Source of the DNA: Xanthobacteraceae bacterium
GTDB taxonomy: Bacteria; Pseudomonadota; Alphaproteobacteria; Rhizobiales; Xanthobacteraceae
DNA length: 64,000 nucleotides
Assembly: GCA_029266425.1 (NCBI GenBank)
Contig: JAQSWY010000001.1
Location: 124,001 to 188,000 of the forward strand
Direction: 5' to 3'
Positions 52,344 to 60,849 of this stretch are shown in pieces. The notes beneath the pieces were generated by a model that searched no databases, was not told where the DNA came from, and worked only from the letters and a program-made list of their open reading frames with translations. The translations under genes and the position numbers were made by a program. Each line of letters begins with the position of its first letter. Position 1 is the first letter of the stretch.

Positions 52344-54313
52344 TGAGTGCCCCCTCAAGCGCCGGCCCGGCGCCCGCCACCATGCCAAAAACTCCGCCTG
52401 CCGCCGGCCACGCCCCCGTCGAGCCGCGCGGCAGCCTCTGGCTCGCGCTACGCGGGCTGATGCCCTATCTCTGGCCGCGCGACCGGGCGGACCTGCGCGC
52501 CAGCGTGCTGTGGGGCCTGGTGCTCATGGTGCTGGCCAAGGTTGCCACCATGCTCACCCCGTTCGTCTTCAAATGGGCGACCGATGCGGTGGCGGCCGGC
52601 GAGGGGGCGAACGTCTCCGCCGACCAGCTCGGCTGGCTCATCGCGGTACCGGTATGGCTGACGCTGGCCTATGGCTTTGCCCGCATCGTGATGGCGGCCA
52701 TCACCCAGTGGCGCGACGGGCTGTTCGCCAAGGTGGCGGTGCACGCGGTGCGCCGGCTCGCGCTGGAAACCTTCCGCCACATGCATGCGCTGTCGCTGCG
52801 CTTCCATCTGGAGCGCAAGACCGGCGGCCTGACCCGGGTGCTGGAGCGTTCGCGCAACGGCATCGAGACCATCACTCGGATGATCGTCCTGAACCTCGCC
52901 CCCACCATCCTCGAATTCGTCATGGTGGTGGGCGTGCTGCTCTGGGTGTTCGACTGGCGCTACGTGCTGGTCACGGTTGCGATGATCGTCGGCTACACCG
53001 TCTTCACCTTCATGCTCACCGAATGGCGCATGGGCATCCGCGCCGCGATGAACGAGAGCGACACCGACGCCAATGCCAAGGCGGTGGACTCGCTGCTCAA
53101 TTACGAGACGGTGAAATATTTCGGCGCCGAGGGCTGGGAGGCCGAGCGCTACGACCGCTCCATGGCGAAGTACGAGCGCGCCACCACCCACACCTACACC
53201 TCGCTCGCCTGGCTGAATGCCGGGCAGGCGGCGATCTTCTCGCTGGGGCTGACCGCGGCGATGGTGCTGTGCGTGTTCGACATCCGCGCCGGGCGGCAGT
53301 CGGTCGGCTCCTTCGTGATGATCAACGCCATGATGGTGCAGCTCTATCAGCCGCTGAACTTCCTCGGCATGATCTATCGCGAGATCAAGCAGTCGCTCAT
53401 CGACATCGAGGCGATGTTCGCCATCCTCGCCCGCCCGCCGGAGATCGAGGACCGGCCCGGCGCCAGGCCCCTTCAGGTTGAAGGCGGCGCGGTGCGCTTC
53501 GAGGATGTGCGCTTCTCCTACGACCCCGATCGCGAGATCCTGAAAGGTGTCTCGTTCGAAGTGCCGGCCGGGCGCACGGTGGCGATCGTCGGCCCATCGG
53601 GCGCCGGCAAGTCCACCATTTCGCGCCTGCTGTTCCGCTTCTACGACGTGAATGCCGGCCGCATCACCATTGACGGCCAGGACATTCGCGACGTGACGCA
53701 GGAGAGCCTGCGCGCCGCCATCGGCATGGTCCCGCAGGACACCGTGCTGTTCAACGACACGCTGGCCTACAACATCCATTACGGCCGGCACGCCGCCCCG
53801 GAGCAGGCGATCGAGGGCGCGGCCGAGCTCGCCCAGATCGACCATTTCATCCGCACCACGCCCAAGGGCTTTTCGACCGAGGTGGGCGAGCGCGGACTGA
53901 AGCTCTCCGGCGGCGAGAAGCAACGCGTCGCCATCGCCCGCACCATACTGAAGGCCCCGCCGATTCTCCTGCTGGACGAAGCCACCTCCGCGCTCGACAG
54001 CCACACCGAGCGCGAGATCCAGGACGCGCTCGACCGTGTCTCCCGCGGCCGCACCACCTTGGTGATCGCGCATCGGCTCTCGACGGTGGTGAGCGCCGAC
54101 GAGATCATCGTGCTGGCGCAGGGGCGGATAACCGAGCGCGGCACGCATCTGGAGCTGATGAGGAAGCGCGGCCTCTATCACTCCATGTGGGAGCGCCAGC
54201 GCGAGGCCGACCGCGCCCGCGAGACCCTGCGCGCTGCCGGCGAGGACGAGGAGCCGGAAGCGGCCGCGCGCTCAGGAGATCGGGTGGGCGAGGAGAGCGG
54301 CGCCGCGGCCTGA
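52343..54313 (+). CDS. Atm1-type ABC exporter (heavy-metal tolerance family)
   Basis: 656 residues, half-transporter with permease then ATPase. Six membrane helices within about 55-330 including FRHMHALSLRFHLERKTGGL and RVLERSRNGIETI, typical of the ATM1/HMT1 family. ATPase: Walker A IVGPSGAGKSTISRL, LSGGEKQRVAIARTIL signature and ILLLDEATSALDSHTEREIQ. These export glutathione-linked sulfur or metal conjugates. Translation is coupled with the ArsR gene. The C-terminus has an acidic extension. Confidence 0.92.
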   Translation: MSAPSSAGPAPATMPKTPPAAGHAPVEPRGSLWLALRGLMPYLWPRDRADLRASVLWGLVLMVLAKVATMLTPFVFKWATDAVAAGEGANVSADQLGWLIAVPVWLTLAYGFARIVMAAITQWRDGLFAKVAVHAVRRLALETFRHMHALSLRFHLERKTGGLTRVLERSRNGIETITRMIVLNLAPTILEFVMVVGVLLWVFDWRYVLVTVAMIVGYTVFTFMLTEWRMGIRAAMNESDTDANAKAVDSLLNYETVKYFGAEGWEAERYDRSMAKYERATTHTYTSLAWLNAGQAAIFSLGLTAAMVLCVFDIRAGRQSVGSFVMINAMMVQLYQPLNFLGMIYREIKQSLIDIEAMFAILARPPEIEDRPGARPLQVEGGAVRFEDVRFSYDPDREILKGVSFEVPAGRTVAIVGPSGAGKSTISRLLFRFYDVNAGRITIDGQDIRDVTQESLRAAIGMVPQDTVLFNDTLAYNIHYGRHAAPEQAIEGAAELAQIDHFIRTTPKGFSTEVGERGLKLSGGEKQRVAIARTILKAPPILLLDEATSALDSHTEREIQDALDRVSRGRTTLVIAHRLSTVVSADEIIVLAQGRITERGTHLELMRKRGLYHSMWERQREADRARETLRAAGEDEEPEAAARSGDRVGEESGAAA

Positions 54314-54343
54314 GGTTCCGCGCAGCCTCGTGCCATCGTCGCC

Positions 54344-55837
54344 TTACTCCGCCCCGAGATAACGCCGCGCGAGGTGCGCCTTGAACACGCCGGCATCGAG
54401 CGGGCGGCCGGTGGCGCGGGTGAGCAGATCGTCGGTCGTGAAGCGCGAGCCCTGGCTGTGGATGTTGCTGCGCAGCCAGCCGACCAGCGGCGCGAAATCG
54501 CCTCTCGCTATACCCGGCAAAATGTCCGGCTCGGCCCGGGTGGCGGCATCGAACAGCTGCGCCGCCGTCATCGCGCCGAGCGTATAGGTGGGGAAATAGC
54601 CCCAGCCGCCGCTCGGCCAATGGATGTCCTGCAGGCAGCCGAGCCGGTCGTTCGGTGGGGTGATGCCGAGCAGTTCCTGCATCCCCGCATTCCACGCCGC
54701 CGGGAGCTCGCCGAGCGGCATCGCCTCGGTGATCAATGCCTTCTCCAGCCGGTAGCGCAGGATTACATGCGCCGGATAGGTCACCTCGTCCGCATCCACC
54801 CGGATGAAGCCGCGCTCCACCCTGGTGTAGCGCCGCCACAGCGCGTCTGCCTGCCAGCCCGGGCCGTCGGCAGCGAAGGCCGCTCGCATCACCGGCGCGG
54901 CGAAGGCGAGGAATTCGCGGCTGCGGCAGGCCTGCATCTCCATGATGAGCGACTGGCTCTCGTGCACGCTCATGGCGCGCGCATGCCCGACCGGCTGGTC
55001 CATATAGGCGGCGGGCCGGCCCTGCTCATAGAGCGCATGGCCGGTCTCGTGGATCACGCCCATCAGCGCCTTGCTGAAATCGGCGTCGTCATAGCGCGTG
55101 GTGATGCGCACATCGTTGTCGGCGCCGCCGCAGAACGGATGCGCCGAGACATCGAGCCGCCCGCGCTCGAAATCATAGCCGAGCGCCGCCATGATCTTCA
55201 GCGCGAGCTGGCGCTGCGCCTCGATCGGAAAGGGGCCTTCCAGCGGGGCGGGCTGCGGCCGGCGCGCCTGTGCGGCCAGCGCCTCCTCGGTGAAGCCCGG
55301 CAGGAAGGCGGCGAGTTCGTCGAACAGCGCGTCGATCCTCAAAGCGCGCCCGCCCGGCTCATAGTCGTTCAGCAGCGCGTCATAGACGGAGAGCCCGAGC
55401 TTCTCGCCCTTGGCCGCGCCGGCCTCGCGCTGCAACTTCAACACCTTGGTGAGAAAGGGGATCAGCGCCTTGAAGTCGGCATTGGCGCGCGCCTGCCGCC
55501 ATGCCATCTCGCAGGCCGAGATCGCCTTGCTGGAGGCTTCCACCAGATCGGCGGGCAGGGCGGTCTCCACCGTCCAGCTCCGCCGGATCTCGCGCAGATT
55601 GGCCCGCTCCCACTCGCCGAGGCCGTTGTCCTGCTCCGCCTCGCCGAGCCACTCGCCGACGCGCGGATCCACCGCCATCTCGTGCTGGAGCACCCGCAGC
55701 AGCGCCATGCTCTCGGCCCGCGTGCCGGCGGCGCCTGCGGGCATCATGGCGTCGCTGTCCCATTGCAGGATGCCGATGGCGTTCGACATGGCGGCGATGC
55801 GCCCGAAATGGCGGGAAAGCGCGGCATAGGCGGTCAT
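54344..55837 (-). CDS. Metallocarboxypeptidase, M32 family (thermostable carboxypeptidase type)
   Basis: 497 residues, all-helical M32 fold. Zinc site GVIHETGHALYEQGRP (HExxH) with the third ligand in SVHESQSLIMEMQ. Other family blocks: GILQWDSDAMMPAGAAGTRA near the start, DVRITTRYDDADFSKALM, RVDADEVTYPAHVILRYRLE and DIHWPSGGWGYFPTYTLGAM. Removes C-terminal residues from peptides in the cytosol. ATG 55837. Convergent with the ABC exporter, 30 bases between stops. Confidence 0.94.
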   Translation of the reverse strand: MTAYAALSRHFGRIAAMSNAIGILQWDSDAMMPAGAAGTRAESMALLRVLQHEMAVDPRVGEWLGEAEQDNGLGEWERANLREIRRSWTVETALPADLVEASSKAISACEMAWRQARANADFKALIPFLTKVLKLQREAGAAKGEKLGLSVYDALLNDYEPGGRALRIDALFDELAAFLPGFTEEALAAQARRPQPAPLEGPFPIEAQRQLALKIMAALGYDFERGRLDVSAHPFCGGADNDVRITTRYDDADFSKALMGVIHETGHALYEQGRPAAYMDQPVGHARAMSVHESQSLIMEMQACRSREFLAFAAPVMRAAFAADGPGWQADALWRRYTRVERGFIRVDADEVTYPAHVILRYRLEKALITEAMPLGELPAAWNAGMQELLGITPPNDRLGCLQDIHWPSGGWGYFPTYTLGAMTAAQLFDAATRAEPDILPGIARGDFAPLVGWLRSNIHSQGSRFTTDDLLTRATGRPLDAGVFKAHLARRYLGAE

Positions 55838-55984
55838 GTCATCCCTCTCGGGTCGCGGCACGGGTTCAAATTCGCGATGACCGACTACCACACTCCCCAC
55901 AAATGCCGACAGATGCCGTTGCGGCCGCCTCGATGTGTCGGAGCCGGCGGATCGCGCCGCCAGCTCAGCTGTCCGCCGCGCGAT

Positions 55985-57211
55985 CTACTCCGCCGGCTGC
56001 GGGCATAAGCCCGCCGCGTCGTCCGCGCGGTCGCCGGCGAGGCTGGACTGGCCGAGCGCCACGGTGATCACCGTCGCTACGCCCGCCGCGACCGACACCC
56101 AGAAGCCGTTCGCGGCGCCGAACGTGTCGACCACCCAGCCGGTGAGGAAGGCGCCGAGCGCCATGCCGATGCCGATCCCGGTCATCACCCAGGTGACGCC
56201 CTCGGTCAGCATCGCCTCCGGCACCCGCCGCTCGATCGTGCCGAACGCGGTGATGAAGGTGGGCGAGATGGCGACGCCGCTGACGAAGACCGCGAGCGCC
56301 AGCATCGCTACGGACGTGCCGGCGAACACCAGCGGCACCGAGGTGACGGCGATCACGATGACCGCCACCAGCAACTGCCGGTGCAGCGGCATGCTCGGGT
56401 TGAACGCGCCGAGCACCAGCCCGATCACGAACGAGCCGACCGCATAGACCCCGATCACCAGGCTCGCGGCGCCGGGCTCGCCCAGCTCCTTTGTGATCGC
56501 CACCGCGCTCACTTCGGCCGTGGCGAAGATCGAGCCGACGAAGATCAGCGCCAGCGTGATGATCTGTACGGGCCTCAGCCGGATCGCCGATCCGTGCGAG
56601 ATCGCGCCTTCCGTATCGCGCACCTTCGGCTCGGTTCCGCGCTGGGCGATGAAGGCTATGGTGCCGAGCGCGAGGAAGAAGGTGCTGATCAGCATGCCGG
56701 CCTCGGGGAACAGCGAGACCGCAAGGCCCACCGAGAGCGAGGCGCCGGCGATATACACCAGCTCGTCCGCCGCCGATTCGAAGGCGAAGGCGGTGTTGAG
56801 CTCGGGTCGGCCGCGGAAGATCTCCGTCCAGCGCGCGCGCACCATTGCCGGAATGCTGGGCATGGCGGCTGCGAGGAAGGCAAACAGGAACAGCGTCCAT
56901 TCCGGCCAGCCCTGGTTGGTGGCGGCGATGAGCGCGAGGAAGGCGGCGACCGCGACAATGGTCGCCGGCATCACCACGCGCGCCTGGCCGAGCCGGTCGA
57001 CGAGCCGCGAGACCTGCGGGGAGATGACGGCATTGGCGAGCGCGAAGGTGGCTGAGACCGCGCCTGCAAGCCAGTATTCGCCATGGGTCTGGGACAGCAT
57101 GGCGACGATGCCGATCGGCGCCATCGCGATCGGCAGCCGCGCGAAGAAGCCCGCGGCGGAGAAGCCCTTGGCCCCTTTGACTTTGAAGATCTCTGCGTAT
57201 GGATTGGGCAC
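55985..57211 (-). CDS. MFS efflux transporter
   Basis: 408 residues, 12 predicted membrane helices, with ISPQVSRLVDRLGQARVVMP as the loop 2-3 region. The start is GTG 57211: AAGGAG lies 7 bases before it, while ATG 57244 would overlap the operator region. No charged substrate signature; resembles drug-export MFS. Divergent from a TetR gene with three shared ATAC-N5-GTAT operators between, so it is very likely repressed by it. Confidence 0.87.
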   Translation of the reverse strand: MPNPYAEIFKVKGAKGFSAAGFFARLPIAMAPIGIVAMLSQTHGEYWLAGAVSATFALANAVISPQVSRLVDRLGQARVVMPATIVAVAAFLALIAATNQGWPEWTLFLFAFLAAAMPSIPAMVRARWTEIFRGRPELNTAFAFESAADELVYIAGASLSVGLAVSLFPEAGMLISTFFLALGTIAFIAQRGTEPKVRDTEGAISHGSAIRLRPVQIITLALIFVGSIFATAEVSAVAITKELGEPGAASLVIGVYAVGSFVIGLVLGAFNPSMPLHRQLLVAVIVIAVTSVPLVFAGTSVAMLALAVFVSGVAISPTFITAFGTIERRVPEAMLTEGVTWVMTGIGIGMALGAFLTGWVVDTFGAANGFWVSVAAGVATVITVALGQSSLAGDRADDAAGLCPQPAE

Positions 57212-57247
57212 TTGGACGCTCCTTGTTTGACGAGGAAGCGCCACTTA

Positions 57248-57314
57248 CATACGTGGCGTATGCGAAGGAATTAGTCGCATACGCTGCGTATGTCAATTAA
57301 CATACGGCATGTAT
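57248..57314. promoter_or_regulatory. Three operator sites in the MFS/TetR intergenic region
   Basis: ATAC-N5-GTAT palindromes at 57249-57261, 57279-57291 and 57302-57314. The first two extend to CATACG-N3-CGTATG. Centres lie 30 and 23 bases apart, between the divergent starts at 57211 and 57345. This is the expected placement for an autoregulating TetR repressor. Confidence 0.75.
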
Positions 57315-57344
57315 CTTGAATGTCGTGGATCACGTAGGTGAGAG

Positions 57345-57950
57345 ATGGAGACGGGCTTGCGCCGACCTCGCAGTGAGATGATCGCCGAGACGCGGGCGAA
57401 GCTGATCGCCGCCGCGCGCCAGGCGTTCGGCACGGTCGGCTATGCGGAAGCCTCGATGGACGATTTCACCAAAGGGGCGGGGCTCACCCGCGGCGCGCTC
57501 TATCATCATTTCGGCGACAAGAAGGGCCTGCTGCAGGCGGTGGTGCAAGAGATCGACGCCGAGATGACCGAGCGGCTGTGCGCGGTCTCCGCCGCCGCGC
57601 CGAACCGCTGGCAGGGTTTCGTCGACGAGTGCGTCGCCTATATCGAGATGGCGCTCGAGCCCGAGATCCAGCGCATCGTCTTCCGCGACGGCACCGCGGT
57701 GCTGGGCGACATCTCGCAATGGCCAACCAACAATGGCTGCATCGCCGCGCTGTCGCGCAGCCTGACGCAACTGAAGGAAGACGGCGACCTCGTCGACGTC
57801 GACCCCGAAGCCGCCGCCCACCTCATCAACGGCGCCACCAGCCAGGCCGCCCTCTGGATCGCCGGGTCCGATGACCCGGAGGAGACGTCGAGGAAAGCGG
57901 GCGAGGCGGTGCGGGCGCTGCTGGAGGGGTTGAGGGTGGGGAGGGGGTGA
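57345..57950 (+). CDS. TetR-family transcriptional regulator
   Basis: 201 residues. Helix-turn-helix EASMDDFTKGAGLTRGALYH, HFGDKKGLLQAVVQEIDAEM at the N-terminus, then a helical ligand-binding domain ending AALWIAGSDDPEETSRKAGE. ATG 57345 has a GGTGAGAG site. Likely represses the divergent MFS exporter and itself through the ATAC-N5-GTAT sites. Ligand unknown. Confidence 0.92.
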   Translation: METGLRRPRSEMIAETRAKLIAAARQAFGTVGYAEASMDDFTKGAGLTRGALYHHFGDKKGLLQAVVQEIDAEMTERLCAVSAAAPNRWQGFVDECVAYIEMALEPEIQRIVFRDGTAVLGDISQWPTNNGCIAALSRSLTQLKEDGDLVDVDPEAAAHLINGATSQAALWIAGSDDPEETSRKAGEAVRALLEGLRVGRG

Positions 57951-58107
57951 GGGGGCGATTATGGTCCTGCTGGCGTGCCTATCCCCGCTGATGATCGGAC
58001 ATCGATTCCCGCCGTGGGAAGAGCCGACGAGATAATTGTGCTGGCGCAGGCTGCATCATCTGGCGCGGTACGATTTGGGGCTAGTCCGCTGCCGGAATTC
58101 AATATTG

Positions 58108-60849
58108 CTAACGCCTTGCGGCGGTGGACAGACGACGATAGGTCGGGCTTTCCATGAGCTTCGGCGCAACAGATTTGATTTGATCCAATGCATCCGTTAG
58201 GTCGTAGGGTATTACGGCGCTCTCCGATGTCCCAACTGTTAAGTCAAGCAAACGAAGAAAAGCATCTGCTTTGGCTTCGCTATCGATTGTGGAAAGTTGT
58301 TTCTCGTAGTTGCCTTGACCATGAAGGCCATAGTCATGCATCGACCAGCTCTCGAAGGGAACCAGGAAGCGCTCGATGGCATCCACGGCTTCGACAAAAG
58401 CCTCGCCTGACGTCGCCGGGAGATCTGCCAATGCGTTACTGACACCCGGCGTCGTCAGTGAGCGCTCTTGCGGCCAGACGTGTTGAAGGAACGGCGCAGC
58501 GGCGGACCGGAAAACGTCGGCGGCACTACGCGCCTCCGGCACTCCAGACACATTTTCTGAAAGCTCGCGAACGAATTGCTGAATGGCGTTCGCCGCTGCA
58601 TGGCGGACCTCGTCGTCGAGATTCCGTAGCATTTGTTGAACGCGGGCATGGGGCACCGCAGGTTCACGGTTTTCATTGAAAGCATGCAGGCTTTCTATGA
58701 CTAGGCTGAATACCAGCCTCCGACGACTTTCGCGCCCTAGGCGACGGTCAGTCGCCCTGTTGGCCATCGCGCTGCCAATGATCTCCAAGACTTCGGTGAA
58801 GTGCGATCGCCGCGCAATCGCACGCCAAAGTGCCACTGACGCATCGTCGTCATTGAGTAGGGGAGCAATGAGATATCTTTCGGTCCAATCTCGATCAGCC
58901 TGCAGAAAATATGGCAGGTGTTCAATCAACCGGTGCAGCACGATCAAGCCGCTGCGTCCGGTGGCGTTGGCTAGCGCATTCCGCATTTGAAGCGCCTTGC
59001 TATCGGTTTCGAATGGATTCGAACCGTTGATAAGTGGCGGGCAGGTTGCCAAGAAAACGCCGACCAACTTTCCGGTGGGCGTGTTCAGTGTATCGAGATC
59101 CCTCGGCTCTTGCTCATCGTTGAGCGAGCGAATAGTAGCGCTGAGATCGTCGTCATCCGCGCTCTCGGGTGTTGCATTCGTAGCTTGGATGGCGATTGGC
59201 CAAATCCGTAGCCAGACAGGTACACCTAACGCGGAGAGAGCGACCTGTTTATTCCACGCATCCAACCAGGCGCTAATTCCCTCGATTGCGACTGAAAGAG
59301 TGCCCTCCGAGAGCTGGTGCAGAAGCGTAAGTATGTCATCAATTTCCGTTTGCAAATCGTTCTGCGGAGTACCGATCGTCTCCTGTTGCGACGGCGAATG
59401 AGCCCAGCCGAAGCGATTCCAGACATGCGCAAGCCCGTCGCCACCGCTTTCGGCGACTTTCAGATCTCCGAGGACGAGTTCGGTATTCTTCGGTTGTCGG
59501 AGCCAATAGCTAGCGCGGTCGGCTGTATCGTCGTCCCAATTACCCCGACCAGCTGAAAGTGCAGTTTCCAATGCACGTAGGCGCGTGATACCACTAAGCG
59601 TATCATAGGTGGTGTCAACACTAGGTAAAACATCGTAGGCTCTGGGCGCTTCTGGAAATCCCTCGTCCAACTTCATTGCGCCCAAATCAGCAAACCTGCC
59701 GATATTTGCGTCCATCCATACGCTGTCGTCGCCCAGTAAATTCTCACCTGCAATTTCGATCCGCTTGAGTTCGCGAATGGTCCAATAGAGTTGACCTCTG
59801 TTTATTTTCGCTGCTTCGGCTTCCCTCGGCCAAAAACTCCGCGGCGGGCCTTTGCGAAGTCGTTTCACGATAGCCTTTTGGGACTGGGCCCCAAGTTCGC
59901 CAAACCGTCGCGCCCGCAGTTCGGCGACTTCCGGAAAACTGTATATGTCCCAGAAATGATGATCATCGATATCGGCAAGGAATGCGTCTACTTCGGTGGG
60001 CCCGACCAACTCAGGGTTCCGAGCCGCCGCTGCCCACAGTCGAGTATGTACAGGTGATTCATTGAGTTGCCAGCGTCGAATGAAGGGTAGCGCGGCTCCA
60101 GCTTCCAGTTCGGCAAGGCGCGCCACCACGGTGCATAGAAGTTTAACAGAGGGAGCAATCCCGCTATGAAAGGTGTCCGGGTCTCTCTCGTCCCCACCTG
60201 CCCACGGGCCGATGCTCACATAGTAGACGCGGCCCAACTGCCCGAGTTGCCACAACCGCCGCTGCCCATCCCAGCCGAGCCGCCGCGCAATTTCAAGGCC
60301 GTGAATGACAGCAGAGTCAAGAGCAATTCCCAAGGACTTTAGGAAGTCTACCTCGGTGATGTGAAGGAGTTCGACAACGGTCAAGTCAACAAGATCGCCA
60401 CTCGTCAGTGTTGCTGAGAGTAGGTCATTAAATGTCTTTGGGTAACGCGACTTTTTCAAAGGTCGCAAGCGTGACGGGCGGATTGGTTCGACCCTAAGGC
60501 GAGGCGCGACCAGACTAACAATGCTCGATATTACCCAGCCCGAACGATCGCCCAGGGCGAGCCGCTCTTGTATATGATATATCTCCGTCGATGAGCTCTC
60601 TTCGTTTGATCGAGCAGACCAGCTTTCTTCGATCAATCGCCATGCGGTCGCCCAAGGCTCATCACGGATGCCGCCGCCGAGACTGTTCAATAGATCGTTG
60701 ATGGCAAGACGCTCTATACGCTGGGCGGACGTCAAGCGTAACGCCCAATCGATCGTTGCTGTCTCTGCCAAGCGCTTTTTTAGAAATGCGACGATTGTTC
60801 TAAACACAGCACGATCTGGCTCGTCGAGATAGGCAGAAGCCGGGATCAT
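58108..60849 (-). CDS. Large helical protein with DUF4020-like C-terminus (partner of SIR2)
   Basis: 913 residues, no membrane helix. Mostly helical, solenoid-like throughout (FRTIVAFLKKRLAETATID, then LLCTVVARLAELEAGAALPF, then RALETALSAGRGNWDDD). The C-terminal about 150 residues (FLQHVWPQERSLTTPG near residue 790, then AFVEAVDAIERFLVPFES and YDLTDALDQIKSVAPKLM) resemble DUF4020, a domain associated with SIR2 proteins. Its ATG overlaps the SIR2 stop by four bases. I infer it is the sensing or scaffold subunit of a defence module. No nuclease or ATPase motif seen. Lower GC than the chromosome. Confidence 0.7.
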   Translation of the reverse strand: MIPASAYLDEPDRAVFRTIVAFLKKRLAETATIDWALRLTSAQRIERLAINDLLNSLGGGIRDEPWATAWRLIEESWSARSNEESSSTEIYHIQERLALGDRSGWVISSIVSLVAPRLRVEPIRPSRLRPLKKSRYPKTFNDLLSATLTSGDLVDLTVVELLHITEVDFLKSLGIALDSAVIHGLEIARRLGWDGQRRLWQLGQLGRVYYVSIGPWAGGDERDPDTFHSGIAPSVKLLCTVVARLAELEAGAALPFIRRWQLNESPVHTRLWAAAARNPELVGPTEVDAFLADIDDHHFWDIYSFPEVAELRARRFGELGAQSQKAIVKRLRKGPPRSFWPREAEAAKINRGQLYWTIRELKRIEIAGENLLGDDSVWMDANIGRFADLGAMKLDEGFPEAPRAYDVLPSVDTTYDTLSGITRLRALETALSAGRGNWDDDTADRASYWLRQPKNTELVLGDLKVAESGGDGLAHVWNRFGWAHSPSQQETIGTPQNDLQTEIDDILTLLHQLSEGTLSVAIEGISAWLDAWNKQVALSALGVPVWLRIWPIAIQATNATPESADDDDLSATIRSLNDEQEPRDLDTLNTPTGKLVGVFLATCPPLINGSNPFETDSKALQMRNALANATGRSGLIVLHRLIEHLPYFLQADRDWTERYLIAPLLNDDDASVALWRAIARRSHFTEVLEIIGSAMANRATDRRLGRESRRRLVFSLVIESLHAFNENREPAVPHARVQQMLRNLDDEVRHAAANAIQQFVRELSENVSGVPEARSAADVFRSAAAPFLQHVWPQERSLTTPGVSNALADLPATSGEAFVEAVDAIERFLVPFESWSMHDYGLHGQGNYEKQLSTIDSEAKADAFLRLLDLTVGTSESAVIPYDLTDALDQIKSVAPKLMESPTYRRLSTAARR

